Part shown: positions 8,833 to 18,752 of the stretch, piece after piece
How the letters are laid out: each line of letters opens with the position of its first letter
Numbering within the stretch: the stretch's first letter is position 1
NCBI RefSeq assembly: GCF_041438865.1
Contig: NZ_CP109450.1
Location: forward strand, 4,078,501 to 4,142,500
Length of the DNA stretch: 64,000 nt
Source of the DNA: Streptomyces sp. NBC_01471
GTDB taxonomy: Bacteria; Actinomycetota; Actinomycetes; Streptomycetales; Streptomycetaceae
Direction of reading: 5' to 3'
Notes under the pieces: model-generated
Database searches by the model: none
Told to the model about the DNA's origin: nothing
What the model saw: only the letters and a program-made list of their open reading frames with translations
Made by a program: the position numbers and the translations under genes

Positions 8833-8868
8833 CGAAGGTCCCGACCGGTGAACCGGTCGGGACCTTCG
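8833..8868. terminator. Perfect 17-bp hairpin downstream of tRNA-Ser
   Basis: CGAAGGTCCCGACCGGT and its exact complement are separated by only 2 nt (GA). It lies about 20 nt beyond the tRNA-Ser 3' end on the minus strand and should end that transcript. Confidence 0.8.
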
Positions 8869-8888
8869 TCTGCCCTGCTGGGCCAGTG

Positions 8889-8973
8889 CGGAGGATACGA
8901 GATTCGAACTCGTGAGGGGTTGCCCCCAACACGCTTTCCAAGCGTGCGCCCTAGGCCACTAGGCGAATCCTCC
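8889..8973 (-). tRNA. tRNA-Ser (GGA)
   Basis: An 85-nt class II tRNA read on the minus strand. The acceptor strand GGAGGAT pairs with ATCCTCC, the anticodon loop CTTGGAAAG gives GGA, and there is a long variable arm and a canonical GTTCGAATC T loop. CCA is not encoded. Its 3' part is the attachment site of the 2370-8941 island. Confidence 0.95.
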
Positions 8974-9048
8974 GCGGCAAACAATACAAGACGTTGAGGA
9001 GTGCTAGCGAACTCGATTCCTGCCGGGTGGATCAGCTAGGGTGTGGGT

Positions 9049-9138
9049 CAGCCCCTCACGTGGCGCTATCTGACTGAACTCCCCCAGGGCCGGAAGGCAG
9101 CAAGGGTAGGTTGGCTCTGGCGGGTGCGTGGGGGGCCC
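9049..9138 (+). ncRNA. ffs: Signal recognition particle RNA (small bacterial type)
   Basis: The diagnostic apical loop region GGGCCGGAAGGCAGCAAGGG is at about 9087-9106. The base stem pairs GCCCCTCACG (9051-9060) with CGTGGGGGGC (9127-9136), followed by a short T-run. Its place directly upstream of dnaX is usual in Streptomyces. The RNA joins Ffh to target membrane and secreted proteins. The exact ends are estimated from the stem. Confidence 0.9.
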
Positions 9139-9210
9139 TTTGCGTTCCTGACGTTCTCCGGGGCGTTCTCGGGGCGTGGGTTGTCGGTGGGCCCCGATAA
9201 CCTCGTACAT

Positions 9211-11499
9211 GTGTCGTCCCTTGCGCTGTACCGCCGCTACCGTCCCGAATCGTTCGCCGAGGTCATCGGGCAGGAGCACGTCACTGCCCCGTTGCAGCAG
9301 GCCCTGCGGAACAACCGGGTCAACCACGCGTATCTGTTCAGCGGGCCGCGCGGCTGTGGCAAGACCACCAGTGCCCGGATCCTGGCCCGCTGCCTGAACT
9401 GTGAGCAGGGGCCGACGCCCACGCCGTGCGGTGAGTGCCAGTCCTGCCAGGACCTCGCGCGCAACGGGCCGGGGTCGATCGATGTCATCGAGATCGACGC
9501 CGCTTCGCACGGTGGCGTGGACGACGCCCGTGACCTGCGCGAGAAGGCGTTCTTCGGGCCGGCGAGCAGTCGTTACAAGATCTACATCATCGACGAGGCG
9601 CACATGGTCACGTCGGCGGGGTTCAATGCCCTGCTGAAGGTGGTCGAGGAGCCCCCGGAGCACCTCAAGTTCATCTTCGCGACCACCGAGCCCGAAAAGG
9701 TCATCGGCACCATCCGGTCGCGTACGCACCACTATCCCTTCCGGCTTGTGCCGCCCAGCACCCTGCGCGACTACCTCGGCGAGGTGTGCGGGCAGGAGGG
9801 CGCCCAGGTCGCGGACGGCGTGCTGCCTCTCGTCGTGCGGGCCGGAGCGGGATCCGTGCGGGACTCCATGTCCGTCATGGACCAGTTGCTGGCAGGCGCG
9901 GGTGAGGAGGGTGTGACGTATGCCATGGCCACCGCCCTCCTCGGCTATACGGACGGGACGCTCCTCGACTCCGTCATCGACGCCTTCGCCTCCTCGGACG
10001 GAGCCGCCGCCTTCGAACTGGTCGACCAGGTCATCGAGCGCGGCAACGACCCGCGTCGCTTCGTCGCCGATCTTCTGGAGCGACTGCGCGACCTGGTGAT
10101 CCTGGCCGCCGTGCCGGACGCGGGGGAGAAGGGGCTGATCGACGCTCCGGCGGATGTCGTCACGCGGATGCAGGCGCAGGCCTCCGTCTTCGGCGCCGCC
10201 GAGCTGAGCCGTGCGGCGGACCTGGTCAACACCGGGCTCACCGAGATGCGCGGCGCCACCTCCCCGCGGCTCCAGCTCGAACTGATCTGTGCGCGGGTGC
10301 TGCTTCCGGCCGCCTTCGACGACGAGCGCTCCCTGCAGGCCCGGCTGGACCGCCTGGAGCGCGGCGGCGCCTTCGTGCCCGGTGGGCAGGGGCCCGCCAT
10401 GGGGTACGTACCGGGCGCCGAGGCGCATCCCACGATGGCTGCCCCGTCCGGAGGGGCTGCTGGGTCTGCCGGGCCCTCGGGGCCCGGCATGACGGTTGCG
10501 CCCGGTACGGGTCCCGCCGCCGCTCGTGCCGCGGCTCGAGGAGACGGCCCGGGTGCGGGGGCAGGCAGTGGTGCCGTGCCCGGTGCCGGTCCCACTGGTG
10601 CTCCTGCTCCGGCTCCCGCTCAGGCCGGGCCTCCTGCCGAGGCTGCGCATCCTCCCTCGGCCGCTCCATCCACTCCATCCGCTCCGCCCGCCGCTCCGGA
10701 GCAGCCCCCCGCCTCGGCCCCGGCCGCCCGACAGCCCGGCGCCTGGCCCGGTGCCGCCGCTCCCGCAGCCCGGTCCCAGTCCCAGTCCACCCAGCGCCCT
10801 GCCGGCAGCTGGCCGTCCGCCACCGCTCCGGGGCAGGGGCAGCCCGCTCAGGCAGCCGCGCCTGCCGCCCCGTCATCCGCGCCCCCCGCCGCACCCGCGC
10901 CCGGTATGGCCCAGGGCGCGGCGCAGGTGCGGAACATGTGGCCCGAGATCCTTGAGGCCGTCAAGAACCGGCGCCGCTTCACCTGGATCCTGCTCAGTCA
11001 GAACGCCCAGGTCGCCGGGTTCGACGGGACCACCCTCCAACTCGGCTTTCCCAACTCGGGGGCCCGGGACAACTTCGCGTCCAGCGGCAGCGAGGACGTA
11101 CTGAAGCAGGTCCTCGCCGACCAGTTCCACGTCCAGTGGCGAGTCGACGCGATCGTCGACCCCTCGGGCGGTACGCAGCCTCCGGGCGGCAGCAATCACC
11201 CCGGCCCGGGTGGTTCCTCCCCTGCCCCGCAGCGTCCGGCGCCCCAGGCCGGAGGCGGTTCCGCGGCGCCCGGGCCGGTCCAGCAGCCGCCCGCCCCGGA
11301 GCCGCCGCAGCGCCAGCGGCCGCAGGCCTTCCGGGAGCCCGAGCCGCCACCGGTGCCGGACGGCCCCCCGCACGTCTCGCTGGAGGACGACACCCCCGAG
11401 GACGACGACCCCGACCTGGTCGACTCGGCTCTCTCCGGCCACGATCTGATCGTGCGCGAGCTGGGGGCGACCGTGGTCGAGGAGTTCACGAACGAGTAG
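9211..11499 (+). CDS. dnaX: DNA polymerase III subunits gamma and tau
   Basis: A 762-residue clamp-loader ATPase. The start is GTG 9211 (VSSLALYRRYRPESFAEVIGQ), the family's usual N-terminus. Walker A GPRGCGKT is at 45-52, a four-Cys zinc module follows near 62-78, and the DEAH-type Walker B is IIDEAHMV. Domains II-III follow, then a long Ala/Pro/Gly-rich linker (about 400-560), a tau-type domain of about 90 residues (MWPEILEAVKNRRRFTWIL) and another Pro-rich and acidic tail. It loads the beta clamp and bridges the replicase. No obvious slippery frameshift signal was noticed. It follows the SRP RNA. Confidence 0.97.
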   Translation: MSSLALYRRYRPESFAEVIGQEHVTAPLQQALRNNRVNHAYLFSGPRGCGKTTSARILARCLNCEQGPTPTPCGECQSCQDLARNGPGSIDVIEIDAASHGGVDDARDLREKAFFGPASSRYKIYIIDEAHMVTSAGFNALLKVVEEPPEHLKFIFATTEPEKVIGTIRSRTHHYPFRLVPPSTLRDYLGEVCGQEGAQVADGVLPLVVRAGAGSVRDSMSVMDQLLAGAGEEGVTYAMATALLGYTDGTLLDSVIDAFASSDGAAAFELVDQVIERGNDPRRFVADLLERLRDLVILAAVPDAGEKGLIDAPADVVTRMQAQASVFGAAELSRAADLVNTGLTEMRGATSPRLQLELICARVLLPAAFDDERSLQARLDRLERGGAFVPGGQGPAMGYVPGAEAHPTMAAPSGGAAGSAGPSGPGMTVAPGTGPAAARAAARGDGPGAGAGSGAVPGAGPTGAPAPAPAQAGPPAEAAHPPSAAPSTPSAPPAAPEQPPASAPAARQPGAWPGAAAPAARSQSQSTQRPAGSWPSATAPGQGQPAQAAAPAAPSSAPPAAPAPGMAQGAAQVRNMWPEILEAVKNRRRFTWILLSQNAQVAGFDGTTLQLGFPNSGARDNFASSGSEDVLKQVLADQFHVQWRVDAIVDPSGGTQPPGGSNHPGPGGSSPAPQRPAPQAGGGSAAPGPVQQPPAPEPPQRQRPQAFREPEPPPVPDGPPHVSLEDDTPEDDDPDLVDSALSGHDLIVRELGATVVEEFTNE

Positions 11500-11556
11500 G
11501 GGCCCGCGAACGGCGGGAGCGGCGGAGTGGCTGAGTGGCTGAGCGGGCGACGGCAC

Positions 11557-11610
11557 CGCGCGTACCTCATGCACCGCGCGTAACTCATGCACGTCGCGTG
11601 CCTCATGCAC
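11557..11610. repeat. Three tandem 18-bp units upstream of purD
   Basis: Units at 11557-11574, 11575-11592 and 11593-11610 share the core CTCATGCAC at the same position, with one to a few differences. A GTCGTACGTCGCG-type repeat continues to about 11640. They lie in the dnaX-purD intergenic region. The role is unknown. Confidence 0.75.
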
Positions 11611-11734
11611 GTCGTACGTCGCGTAGTACGTCGCGCACGTGGAGGAATCTACGAGCCCGCCCGTCCGCCGCTTTCGGCCTCCCGTACAAGGCCCGCGCCG
11701 GGCCGGTCCCGGCGCGCGGGCTAGGCTTCGCAGC

Positions 11735-12985
<1,251 letters not shown>

Positions 12986-13195
12986 CGGCTTGGCGTCAGC
13001 ACCTTTACCCAAAGCCATTCCATCGAGTGACGGCTGACCCATCCGGATGACGCTTGCCCGGAGCCCAACTAGGGTGCGGCGCAGGCGTTCCGGCGTTCCG
13101 GCACTTGGCCCACCGGCATTGCGATGTCAGTGGCGGGTGCCACAGTGGGGGAGTGAGCAAAGCCGTCGCAGGGCAGAGGGGGGTGACGTCCAGCC

Positions 13196-14902
13196 GTGTC
13201 CGACAACCGTACGAGTGATGCGCGAGTGAATCCGCGTGCGAAGCGGGGTGCGCAGGGCGCACGCGCCCATGCGCTGGCCGTTCTGGCGGTCCGGGGCAGA
13301 GCGCTGGCCATCGCGCTGCTGCCGGCCGCGGTCGCGGTCGTGCTGCTGGCAGGCGGTGCCATGGGCCGTCTCAGCGGCGGAAGCTGGGACGTGGCGCGCT
13401 GGGTGGTGACAGGGTTCGCGCTGGTGGTGCTGGGGGTGGCCGCCGTCGTGGGAGCCGTGATCGCAAGGGCGGGACCTGCTGTCAGTCCGACGGTGGCCCT
13501 CACGGAGACATCCGCGCCCGATCTGCACCGGATGGTGCGGGACCTCGCGGACCGGCTCGACGTGCCCGTCCCGTCGGCGATAGCGCTGACGCCCGACTGC
13601 GACAGCTGGCTGGAGGACCGTTCGCACCCCGCCGCGCAGTCCATATCCGGCGGCCCGCTGGGCGTCGTGCGCGGAATGCGGTCGATACGTTCCCGCCGCG
13701 TGGCCGACGCCCCCGTGCTGGTCATCGGCTCGCCCTTCCTGTGGTGGATGCGAGTGGCCGAGCTGCGGGCCCTTCTCGCACCGGTCATCGCCGGTACGGG
13801 ACCCTCCGCGCACCCCGACATCGCGGCCTCGCGCCGGTTCGTACGGGGTCTGGACGCGGCGGTCGCCGTCTCGTCCCGGGCCGGGCTCGGCCCGGTGCGG
13901 CGGGCCGCGTACGGCTTCATCGGCTGGACCGCGCGCCTGCTGCTGCGCAGCTGCCGCGGCCATGCGGCCGAGATGGAGCGCGGCGTCGCGGCTGCCGCCT
14001 CGGACCGTGCACAGGCTGTGGACTACGGGCTGCGGATCGTCGCCCAGGAGCAGGTGGGCCTGGCGTACGCGGGCTGGGACCGGCTGCTGACCAGGGTCGC
14101 GCTGCCCGCCTGGCGGATGGGCCGCTGGCCCTCCCGGCTCGACGCCGGAGTGGTCTCCGCGCTCACCGAACTGTCGCGCAGGGACCGTCTTGCCGAGGGC
14201 TTCACCTCCCGGCTGGGCGAGCGCCCCGCCTGCGACCTGCTGGAGGAGCCGGGAGCCGTCGACGCGGCCACCTCCCTCCTCGCGGCCAGGCTTTTCCACG
14301 GCGGCCCGGCCGACACCGGCCCCGACTGGTCCCCGGTGGACTGGCAGCAGTACCCGGAAGAGGTCGTCGACCGGAAATGGCGTACGGAGGCGGCCAGGCT
14401 GCACCGCGTCCTCGACCAGGTGGGCGTGCGTCGCGCGGCCGAAGCGGGTGCGGACGCGGTGGAGTCGGGCGACCCGACGCTGGCCCGCGTCCTGGACCAC
14501 CTCGCGGCCGACGACACGGAGGCCCTGGCGGCCGCTGTCACCGCCGAGGTCGCCCGCGAGGAGGCCGCAGCGCCGACTCCCGTGCCGGGTGGCGCTCTGG
14601 AGGGCGAGGAGCTCTGGGACACCGGGGCGATTCCGCTCTTCCCGCTCCAGCCGCCCCGTACCGGGCGCGATCTGCTGGCCGACCACGTCACCGCGATGGT
14701 CTGCTGCGCGGCAGTGGACACGGCCGGAGCCGCACCCGGCCTGGACTGGCTGGACGGGCCCGCGCTGCTGGTGGGCGGGGAGCGCAGGGCGGACCTGGGC
14801 GGCCATGTGATGAGCCTGGTGGAGGACGGGGACGGGGAGTCGTTGCGGGGGTGGCTGACGGCGGTGGGGGTGCGTGCGGACAAGCCGGTACGCCTGGTCT
14901 GA
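13196..14902 (+). CDS. Membrane protein with degenerate M48-peptidase-like domain
   Basis: A 568-residue protein from GTG 13196, with a G-rich ribosome site (AGAGGGGGGTGA) upstream. Two membrane helices occupy about residues 30-105. The following text (TSAPDLHRMVRDLADRLDVPVPSAIALTPD) resembles the region ahead of the active helix in M48 peptidases, but no HExxH was found, so it is probably catalytically dead or only distantly related. The rest is Arg/Ala-rich and unrecognised. It is a conserved-looking gene between purD and purC. Confidence 0.75.
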   Translation: MSDNRTSDARVNPRAKRGAQGARAHALAVLAVRGRALAIALLPAAVAVVLLAGGAMGRLSGGSWDVARWVVTGFALVVLGVAAVVGAVIARAGPAVSPTVALTETSAPDLHRMVRDLADRLDVPVPSAIALTPDCDSWLEDRSHPAAQSISGGPLGVVRGMRSIRSRRVADAPVLVIGSPFLWWMRVAELRALLAPVIAGTGPSAHPDIAASRRFVRGLDAAVAVSSRAGLGPVRRAAYGFIGWTARLLLRSCRGHAAEMERGVAAAASDRAQAVDYGLRIVAQEQVGLAYAGWDRLLTRVALPAWRMGRWPSRLDAGVVSALTELSRRDRLAEGFTSRLGERPACDLLEEPGAVDAATSLLAARLFHGGPADTGPDWSPVDWQQYPEEVVDRKWRTEAARLHRVLDQVGVRRAAEAGADAVESGDPTLARVLDHLAADDTEALAAAVTAEVAREEAAAPTPVPGGALEGEELWDTGAIPLFPLQPPRTGRDLLADHVTAMVCCAAVDTAGAAPGLDWLDGPALLVGGERRADLGGHVMSLVEDGDGESLRGWLTAVGVRADKPVRLV

Positions 14903-15270
14903 GCGGGGCGGTGGCCCACCTGGGGCGGCCGCGTGGCGTGCGGCCAACCTGAGGCGGTCGTGTGCCGCGGCAGGCGCGGTGTGGCTCGCGTGGCCGGGAG
15001 CAGAGGACTCCGGGAGCCAGGAGCCCAGGGAGACGAGGCCGGTGATGGCCCATCCGGGCATTCGGGCATCCGGGCATCCGGACCGAATAACCGGATGATC
15101 TTGCCGGAACTTGCCCGGATTTCCCTGGATCATTCAACGAATTCGGTACTCTCCTCGCCAATTCGCGACGAACAGTGACGGAGTGAGTGCCTTATGTGAT
15201 GTGCTGGGGCCGGTCGCTGACAGTCGGTGCATCACTGTTGTGCCTGAGCGGCCTAGGGAAGGGGACCCGC
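14903..15270. other. Intergenic region with 8-bp repeats
   Basis: A 368-bp gap containing a short tandem repeat (ATCCGGGC and variants, about 3.5 copies, 15052-15083). An AT-richer stretch (15120-15180) is the likely promoter zone of the next gene. No gene seen. Confidence 0.5.
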
Positions 15271-16728
15271 ATGGGGGCGGAGCAGATCCGGCGATGGGAA
15301 TCGGGGGCCCTCGCGCACGCCGTCTCGGATCCGTTCGGGCAGGGCCCGCTGCCCTGGCTTCGCGGCAGCGAGCACTACTTCGACGACACCGGTCACGTCG
15401 TCCCCTGGTACGCCCCGGACGCCGCGCACCACCGTTCCCCGGGCCCACGCACCGCCGACGACGTGAAGAAGCAGATCAAGGGGTTCGCGTCGAACGGCGC
15501 GGCCGCCCCGGGGGAGGCCATCGACTTCCATGTCACGGTCGACCCGCCCCAGCAGTTCTCCGTCGACATCTACCGCATCGGTCACTACGGCGGCGACGGC
15601 GCGGCGAAGATCACCACAAGCCCGCGGATCTCCGGGATCGTCCAGCCGGCCCCGCTCACGGCCGACCGCACGGTCTCCTGCCACCACTGGTGGCTCTCCT
15701 GGCGGTTGCAGATCCCCTCGTACTGGTCGATCGGGGCCTATGTCGCGGTGCTGACCACCGTCGACGGTTACCGCTCCCACATCCCCTTCACCGTCCGGGA
15801 CAGCCACCCGGCGGATCTGCTCCTGCTCCTGCCCGATGTGACCTGGCAGGCCTACAACCTCTACCCGGAGGACGGGCACACCGGCGCCAGCCTCTACCAC
15901 GCGTGGGACGGCGTGGGCCGGCTCCTCGGCGAGGAGGACGCCGCCACCACGGTCTCCTTCGACCGGCCCTACGCGGGCGCCGGCCTGCCCCTGCACGTCG
16001 GCCACGCCTACGACTTCATCCGCTGGGCCGAGCGCTACGGATACGACCTGGCCTACGCCGACGCCCGCGACCTGCACGCCGGGCGCATCGACCCCACCCG
16101 CTACCGCGGTCTGGTCTTCCCCGGCCATGACGAGTACTGGTCGGTGCCCATGCGGCGTACGACGGAGGCCGCACGCGAACACGGCACCTCTCTCGTCTTC
16201 CTCTCGGCCAACACCATGTACTGGCAGGTCGATCTCGGCCCGTCCCCCTCCGGCGTCCCGGACCGGCTCCTCACCTGCCGCAAGCGCCGCGGCCCCGGGA
16301 AGCCCACGCTGTGGCGCGAGATCGACCGGCCGGAGCAGCAGCTCCTCGGCATCCAGTACGCGGGGCGGGTCCCCGAGCCGAGCCCGCTGGTCGTACGGAA
16401 CGCCGAGCACTGGCTCTGGGACGCGACCGGCGCGGGTGAGGGCGACGAACTCGACGGTCTGGTCGCGGGCGAGGCCGACCGCTACTTCCCGCGGACCGCG
16501 CTCCCGCAGCACGAGAGCCGGATCCTGCTCGCCCACTCGCCGTACGAGGACAGCGAGGGGGTCGTGCGACACCAGGAGACGTCCCTGTACCGCGCCCCGT
16601 CCGGCTCGCTCGTGTTCGCCTCGGGCACGTTCGCCTGGTCGCCCGCGCTGGACCGTCCCGGCCATGTCGACCCCCGGATCCAGCGCGCGACAGCCAACCT
16701 CCTCGACCGCATCTGCAAGCGCGACTGA
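15271..16728 (+). CDS. N,N-dimethylformamidase beta-subunit-like protein
   Basis: A 485-residue soluble protein. The region from about residue 75 to the end matches the DmfA2 C-terminal type fold, with a conserved FPGHDEYWSVPMR and FLSANTMYWQV. Family members include the large subunit of dimethylformamidase, but most actinobacterial homologues have unknown substrates, so amide hydrolysis is not assured. The start ATG 15271 has AGGGAAGGGGA nine bases upstream. It precedes purC without an obvious functional link. Confidence 0.8.
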   Translation: MGAEQIRRWESGALAHAVSDPFGQGPLPWLRGSEHYFDDTGHVVPWYAPDAAHHRSPGPRTADDVKKQIKGFASNGAAAPGEAIDFHVTVDPPQQFSVDIYRIGHYGGDGAAKITTSPRISGIVQPAPLTADRTVSCHHWWLSWRLQIPSYWSIGAYVAVLTTVDGYRSHIPFTVRDSHPADLLLLLPDVTWQAYNLYPEDGHTGASLYHAWDGVGRLLGEEDAATTVSFDRPYAGAGLPLHVGHAYDFIRWAERYGYDLAYADARDLHAGRIDPTRYRGLVFPGHDEYWSVPMRRTTEAAREHGTSLVFLSANTMYWQVDLGPSPSGVPDRLLTCRKRRGPGKPTLWREIDRPEQQLLGIQYAGRVPEPSPLVVRNAEHWLWDATGAGEGDELDGLVAGEADRYFPRTALPQHESRILLAHSPYEDSEGVVRHQETSLYRAPSGSLVFASGTFAWSPALDRPGHVDPRIQRATANLLDRICKRD

Positions 16729-16853
16729 TCAGGCCGTCGGCCCGACACAGGACGCCGTCGGGCCGCGGGACGACCCTGGAGGGGCCCGCACGCAGGGCAT
16801 ACGGGAGAATCGACTCCGACCCCACCGCTTGGACAGAACCACGGGGAGGAACC

Positions 16854-17753
16854 GTGTCCGGATTCGTAGAAAAGCCCGAGCCGCTTCAGGTGCCGGGCCT
16901 GGTACACCTGCACACCGGCAAGGTGCGCGATCTGTACCAGAACGAGGCGGGCGACCTCGTGATGGTCGCCAGCGACCGTATGTCCGCGTACGACTGGGTG
17001 CTGCCCACCGAGATCCCCGACAAGGGCCGGGTGCTCACCCAGCTGTCGCTGTGGTGGTTCGACCAGCTCGCTGATCTCGTGCCGCACCACGTCATCTCCA
17101 CGGACCTGCCGGCCGGTGCCCCCTCCGACTGGTCGGGCCGCACTCTGGTCTGCAAGTCGCTGCGGATGGTTCCGGTGGAGTGCGTGGCCCGTGGCTACCT
17201 CACCGGGTCGGGTCTGCTGGAGTACGAGGCGCACCGGACCGTCTGCGGTCTCGCGCTGCCGGAGGGACTGACCGACGGTTCCGAACTCCCCGCGCCGATC
17301 TTCACGCCTGCCACCAAGGCGGCCGTCGGTGACCACGACGAGAACGTGAGTTACGAGGAAGTCGCCCGCCAGACCGGCGCGGAGACCGCTTTCGATCTGC
17401 GCCGTACGACCCTCGACGTGTATGACCGGGCCCGTGGCATCGCACGCGAGCGGGGCATCATCCTCGCCGACACGAAGTTCGAGTTCGGTTACGACGGCGA
17501 CCAACTCGTCATCGCTGACGAGGTACTGACTCCGGACTCGTCCCGCTTCTGGCCCGCTGCCGACTGGGAGCCGGGCCATGCGCAGCCCTCGTACGACAAG
17601 CAGTTCGTGCGCGACTGGCTGACGTCGGACGCTTCCGGCTGGGACCGCAAGGGCGAACTCCCGCCGCCCGCCCTCCCGCAGGAGATCGTGGACGCGACCC
17701 GGGCGAAGTATGTGGAGGCGTACGAGCTGCTGACCGGGACCCCCTGGTCGTAG
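16854..17753 (+). CDS. purC: SAICAR synthetase
   Basis: A 299-residue phosphoribosylaminoimidazole-succinocarboxamide synthase that adds aspartate to CAIR in IMP synthesis. Family landmarks are HTGKVRDLY near the start, ASDRMSAYD, VVARGYLTGSG-like VECVARGYLTGSG, and LADTKFEFG with DEVLTPDSSRFW near the end. The GTG 16854 start has GGGGAGGA upstream. Length is normal for actinobacteria. Confidence 0.96.
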   Translation: MSGFVEKPEPLQVPGLVHLHTGKVRDLYQNEAGDLVMVASDRMSAYDWVLPTEIPDKGRVLTQLSLWWFDQLADLVPHHVISTDLPAGAPSDWSGRTLVCKSLRMVPVECVARGYLTGSGLLEYEAHRTVCGLALPEGLTDGSELPAPIFTPATKAAVGDHDENVSYEEVARQTGAETAFDLRRTTLDVYDRARGIARERGIILADTKFEFGYDGDQLVIADEVLTPDSSRFWPAADWEPGHAQPSYDKQFVRDWLTSDASGWDRKGELPPPALPQEIVDATRAKYVEAYELLTGTPWS

Positions 17754-17877
17754 CCGTGCCGTAACTGCGGTGGTGGCCGACGGCGCGGTGCCCGGTCGTG
17801 CGGGGTGGCCGCCGGTGCCGGGACCGGTCGCTCCGTGACCGGTCGGCCCGCGCAGCCCCGCCCACAGAACGCATGAA

Positions 17878-17910
17878 GAAGCCCCCGGCCGGAATCCGGT
17901 CGGGGGCTTC
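17878..17910. terminator. Hairpin downstream of first tRNA-Gly(GCC)
   Basis: GAAGCCCCCGGCCGG and CCGGTCGGGGGCTTC form a 15-bp stem (one G-U) with loop AAT. It lies about 20 nt past the tRNA-Gly 3' end on the minus strand. Confidence 0.8.
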
Positions 17911-17917
17911 TCACTGG

Positions 17918-18003
17918 TCCTGCTGCTGAGCGGACGACCAGGTTCGAACTGGCGACCTCAACCTTGGCAAGGTTGCGCTCTACCAACTGAGCTACGTCCG
18001 CAT
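17918..18003. repeat. 86-bp direct repeat copy 1 (tRNA-Gly region)
   Basis: Identical over 86 bp to 22299-22384. It includes the whole tRNA-Gly(GCC) plus about 11 bp of 3' and 2 bp of 5' flank. The two copies bracket the response regulator/kinase/ABC operon. Confidence 0.9.
17929..18001 (-). tRNA. tRNA-Gly (GCC), copy 1
   Basis: A 73-nt tRNA on the minus strand with acceptor GCGGACG/CGTCCGC, D loop containing TTGG, anticodon loop TTGCCAA (GCC) and T loop TTCGAAC. Identical to the copy at 22310-22382. Confidence 0.95.
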
Positions 18004-18023
18004 GCGCTGTAGCGCGGGCACCA

Positions 18024-18752
18024 CTATACCCAACCTCGCTCCCGTGCGAGACGCACCGCGGTATGACGGTTCTCCGCTCCCAGCTTCGACGCGGCCGACG
18101 ACAGATAGTTGCGCACCGTCCCCTGCGACAGCGAGGCCCGCTCGGCGATCTCCGCGATCGGTGCACCGTCCGCCGCCAGCTCCAGCACCTCCACCTCGCG
18201 GGCGGTGAGAGGCGAGTCCCCCGCGGAGATCGCGTCGGCTGCCAACTCGGGGTCCACATAACGCCCTCCGGTCCGCACCGTCCGGATGATCTCTGCCAGC
18301 TGCTGTGCGGAAACCGTCTTCGGAACGAACCCCTTCACGCCTGCCGAGAGCGCCCGTTTGAGGTGGCCGGGCCGCCCATGGCTGGTGACGATCATGCAGC
18401 GGCACTCGGGGAGTGCGGTGCGCAGGGATGTGGCCACGCTCACACCGTCGGCCCCCGGCATCTGCAGGTCGAGCACCGCCACGTCTGGCTGGTGGGCTCG
18501 CGCCATGGCGAGCGCTTCGGGTCCGGACGCGGCTTGGGCCACGACCACCAGATCGTCCTCCAGCCCGAGCAGCGCGGCGAGCGCTCCCCGGATGAGGTGC
18601 TCGTCGTCCGCGAGCAGTACGCGTATGGGCGCGAAGGAGGGCGCGGGGGCCGCCGGAGAGGCGAGCCCCGGTGCGGGCGCGGGGGCCGTTGAAGGGATGG
18701 CTGCCGGTACGAGTGTGACCTCGGGTGCGGGTGCGGGTGACGGGTCGGTCAT
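18024..18752 (-). CDS. NarL/LuxR-type response regulator
   Basis: A 242-residue regulator. An Ala/Pro-rich N-terminal extension (about 40 residues) precedes a receiver domain with the acidic pair D49-D50, phospho-acceptor D95 (VAVLDLQMPG) and the VPKTVS lysine. A C-terminal LuxR helix-turn-helix follows (LTAREVEVLELAADG to GTVRNYLSSAASKLG). The ATG overlaps the kinase stop (ATGA), so the two are co-translated. It probably binds the palindrome at 22229-22244 to control the operon. The true start could be later, just before the receiver domain, because the extension is low-complexity. Confidence 0.92.
   Translation of the reverse strand: MTDPSPAPAPEVTLVPAAIPSTAPAPAPGLASPAAPAPSFAPIRVLLADDEHLIRGALAALLGLEDDLVVVAQAASGPEALAMARAHQPDVAVLDLQMPGADGVSVATSLRTALPECRCMIVTSHGRPGHLKRALSAGVKGFVPKTVSAQQLAEIIRTVRTGGRYVDPELAADAISAGDSPLTAREVEVLELAADGAPIAEIAERASLSQGTVRNYLSSAASKLGAENRHTAVRLARERGWV

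Larger units (their letters stand above)
2370..8941. mobile_element. 6.5-kb genomic island inserted in tRNA-Ser(GGA)
   Basis: The segment is bounded by a perfect 55-bp direct repeat (2370-2424 and 8887-8941) made of the 3' part of tRNA-Ser, from the anticodon loop to the 3' end. The intact tRNA is at 8889-8973 on the minus strand, so the insertion entered at the tRNA 3' end and restored it. Each repeat copy is followed by a terminator hairpin. Cargo is a MoxR/VWA-type three-gene module, a zinc-finger-like gene and a nuclease fragment. No integrase or excisionase is recognisable, so the island is either decayed or moved in trans. Confidence 0.85.
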
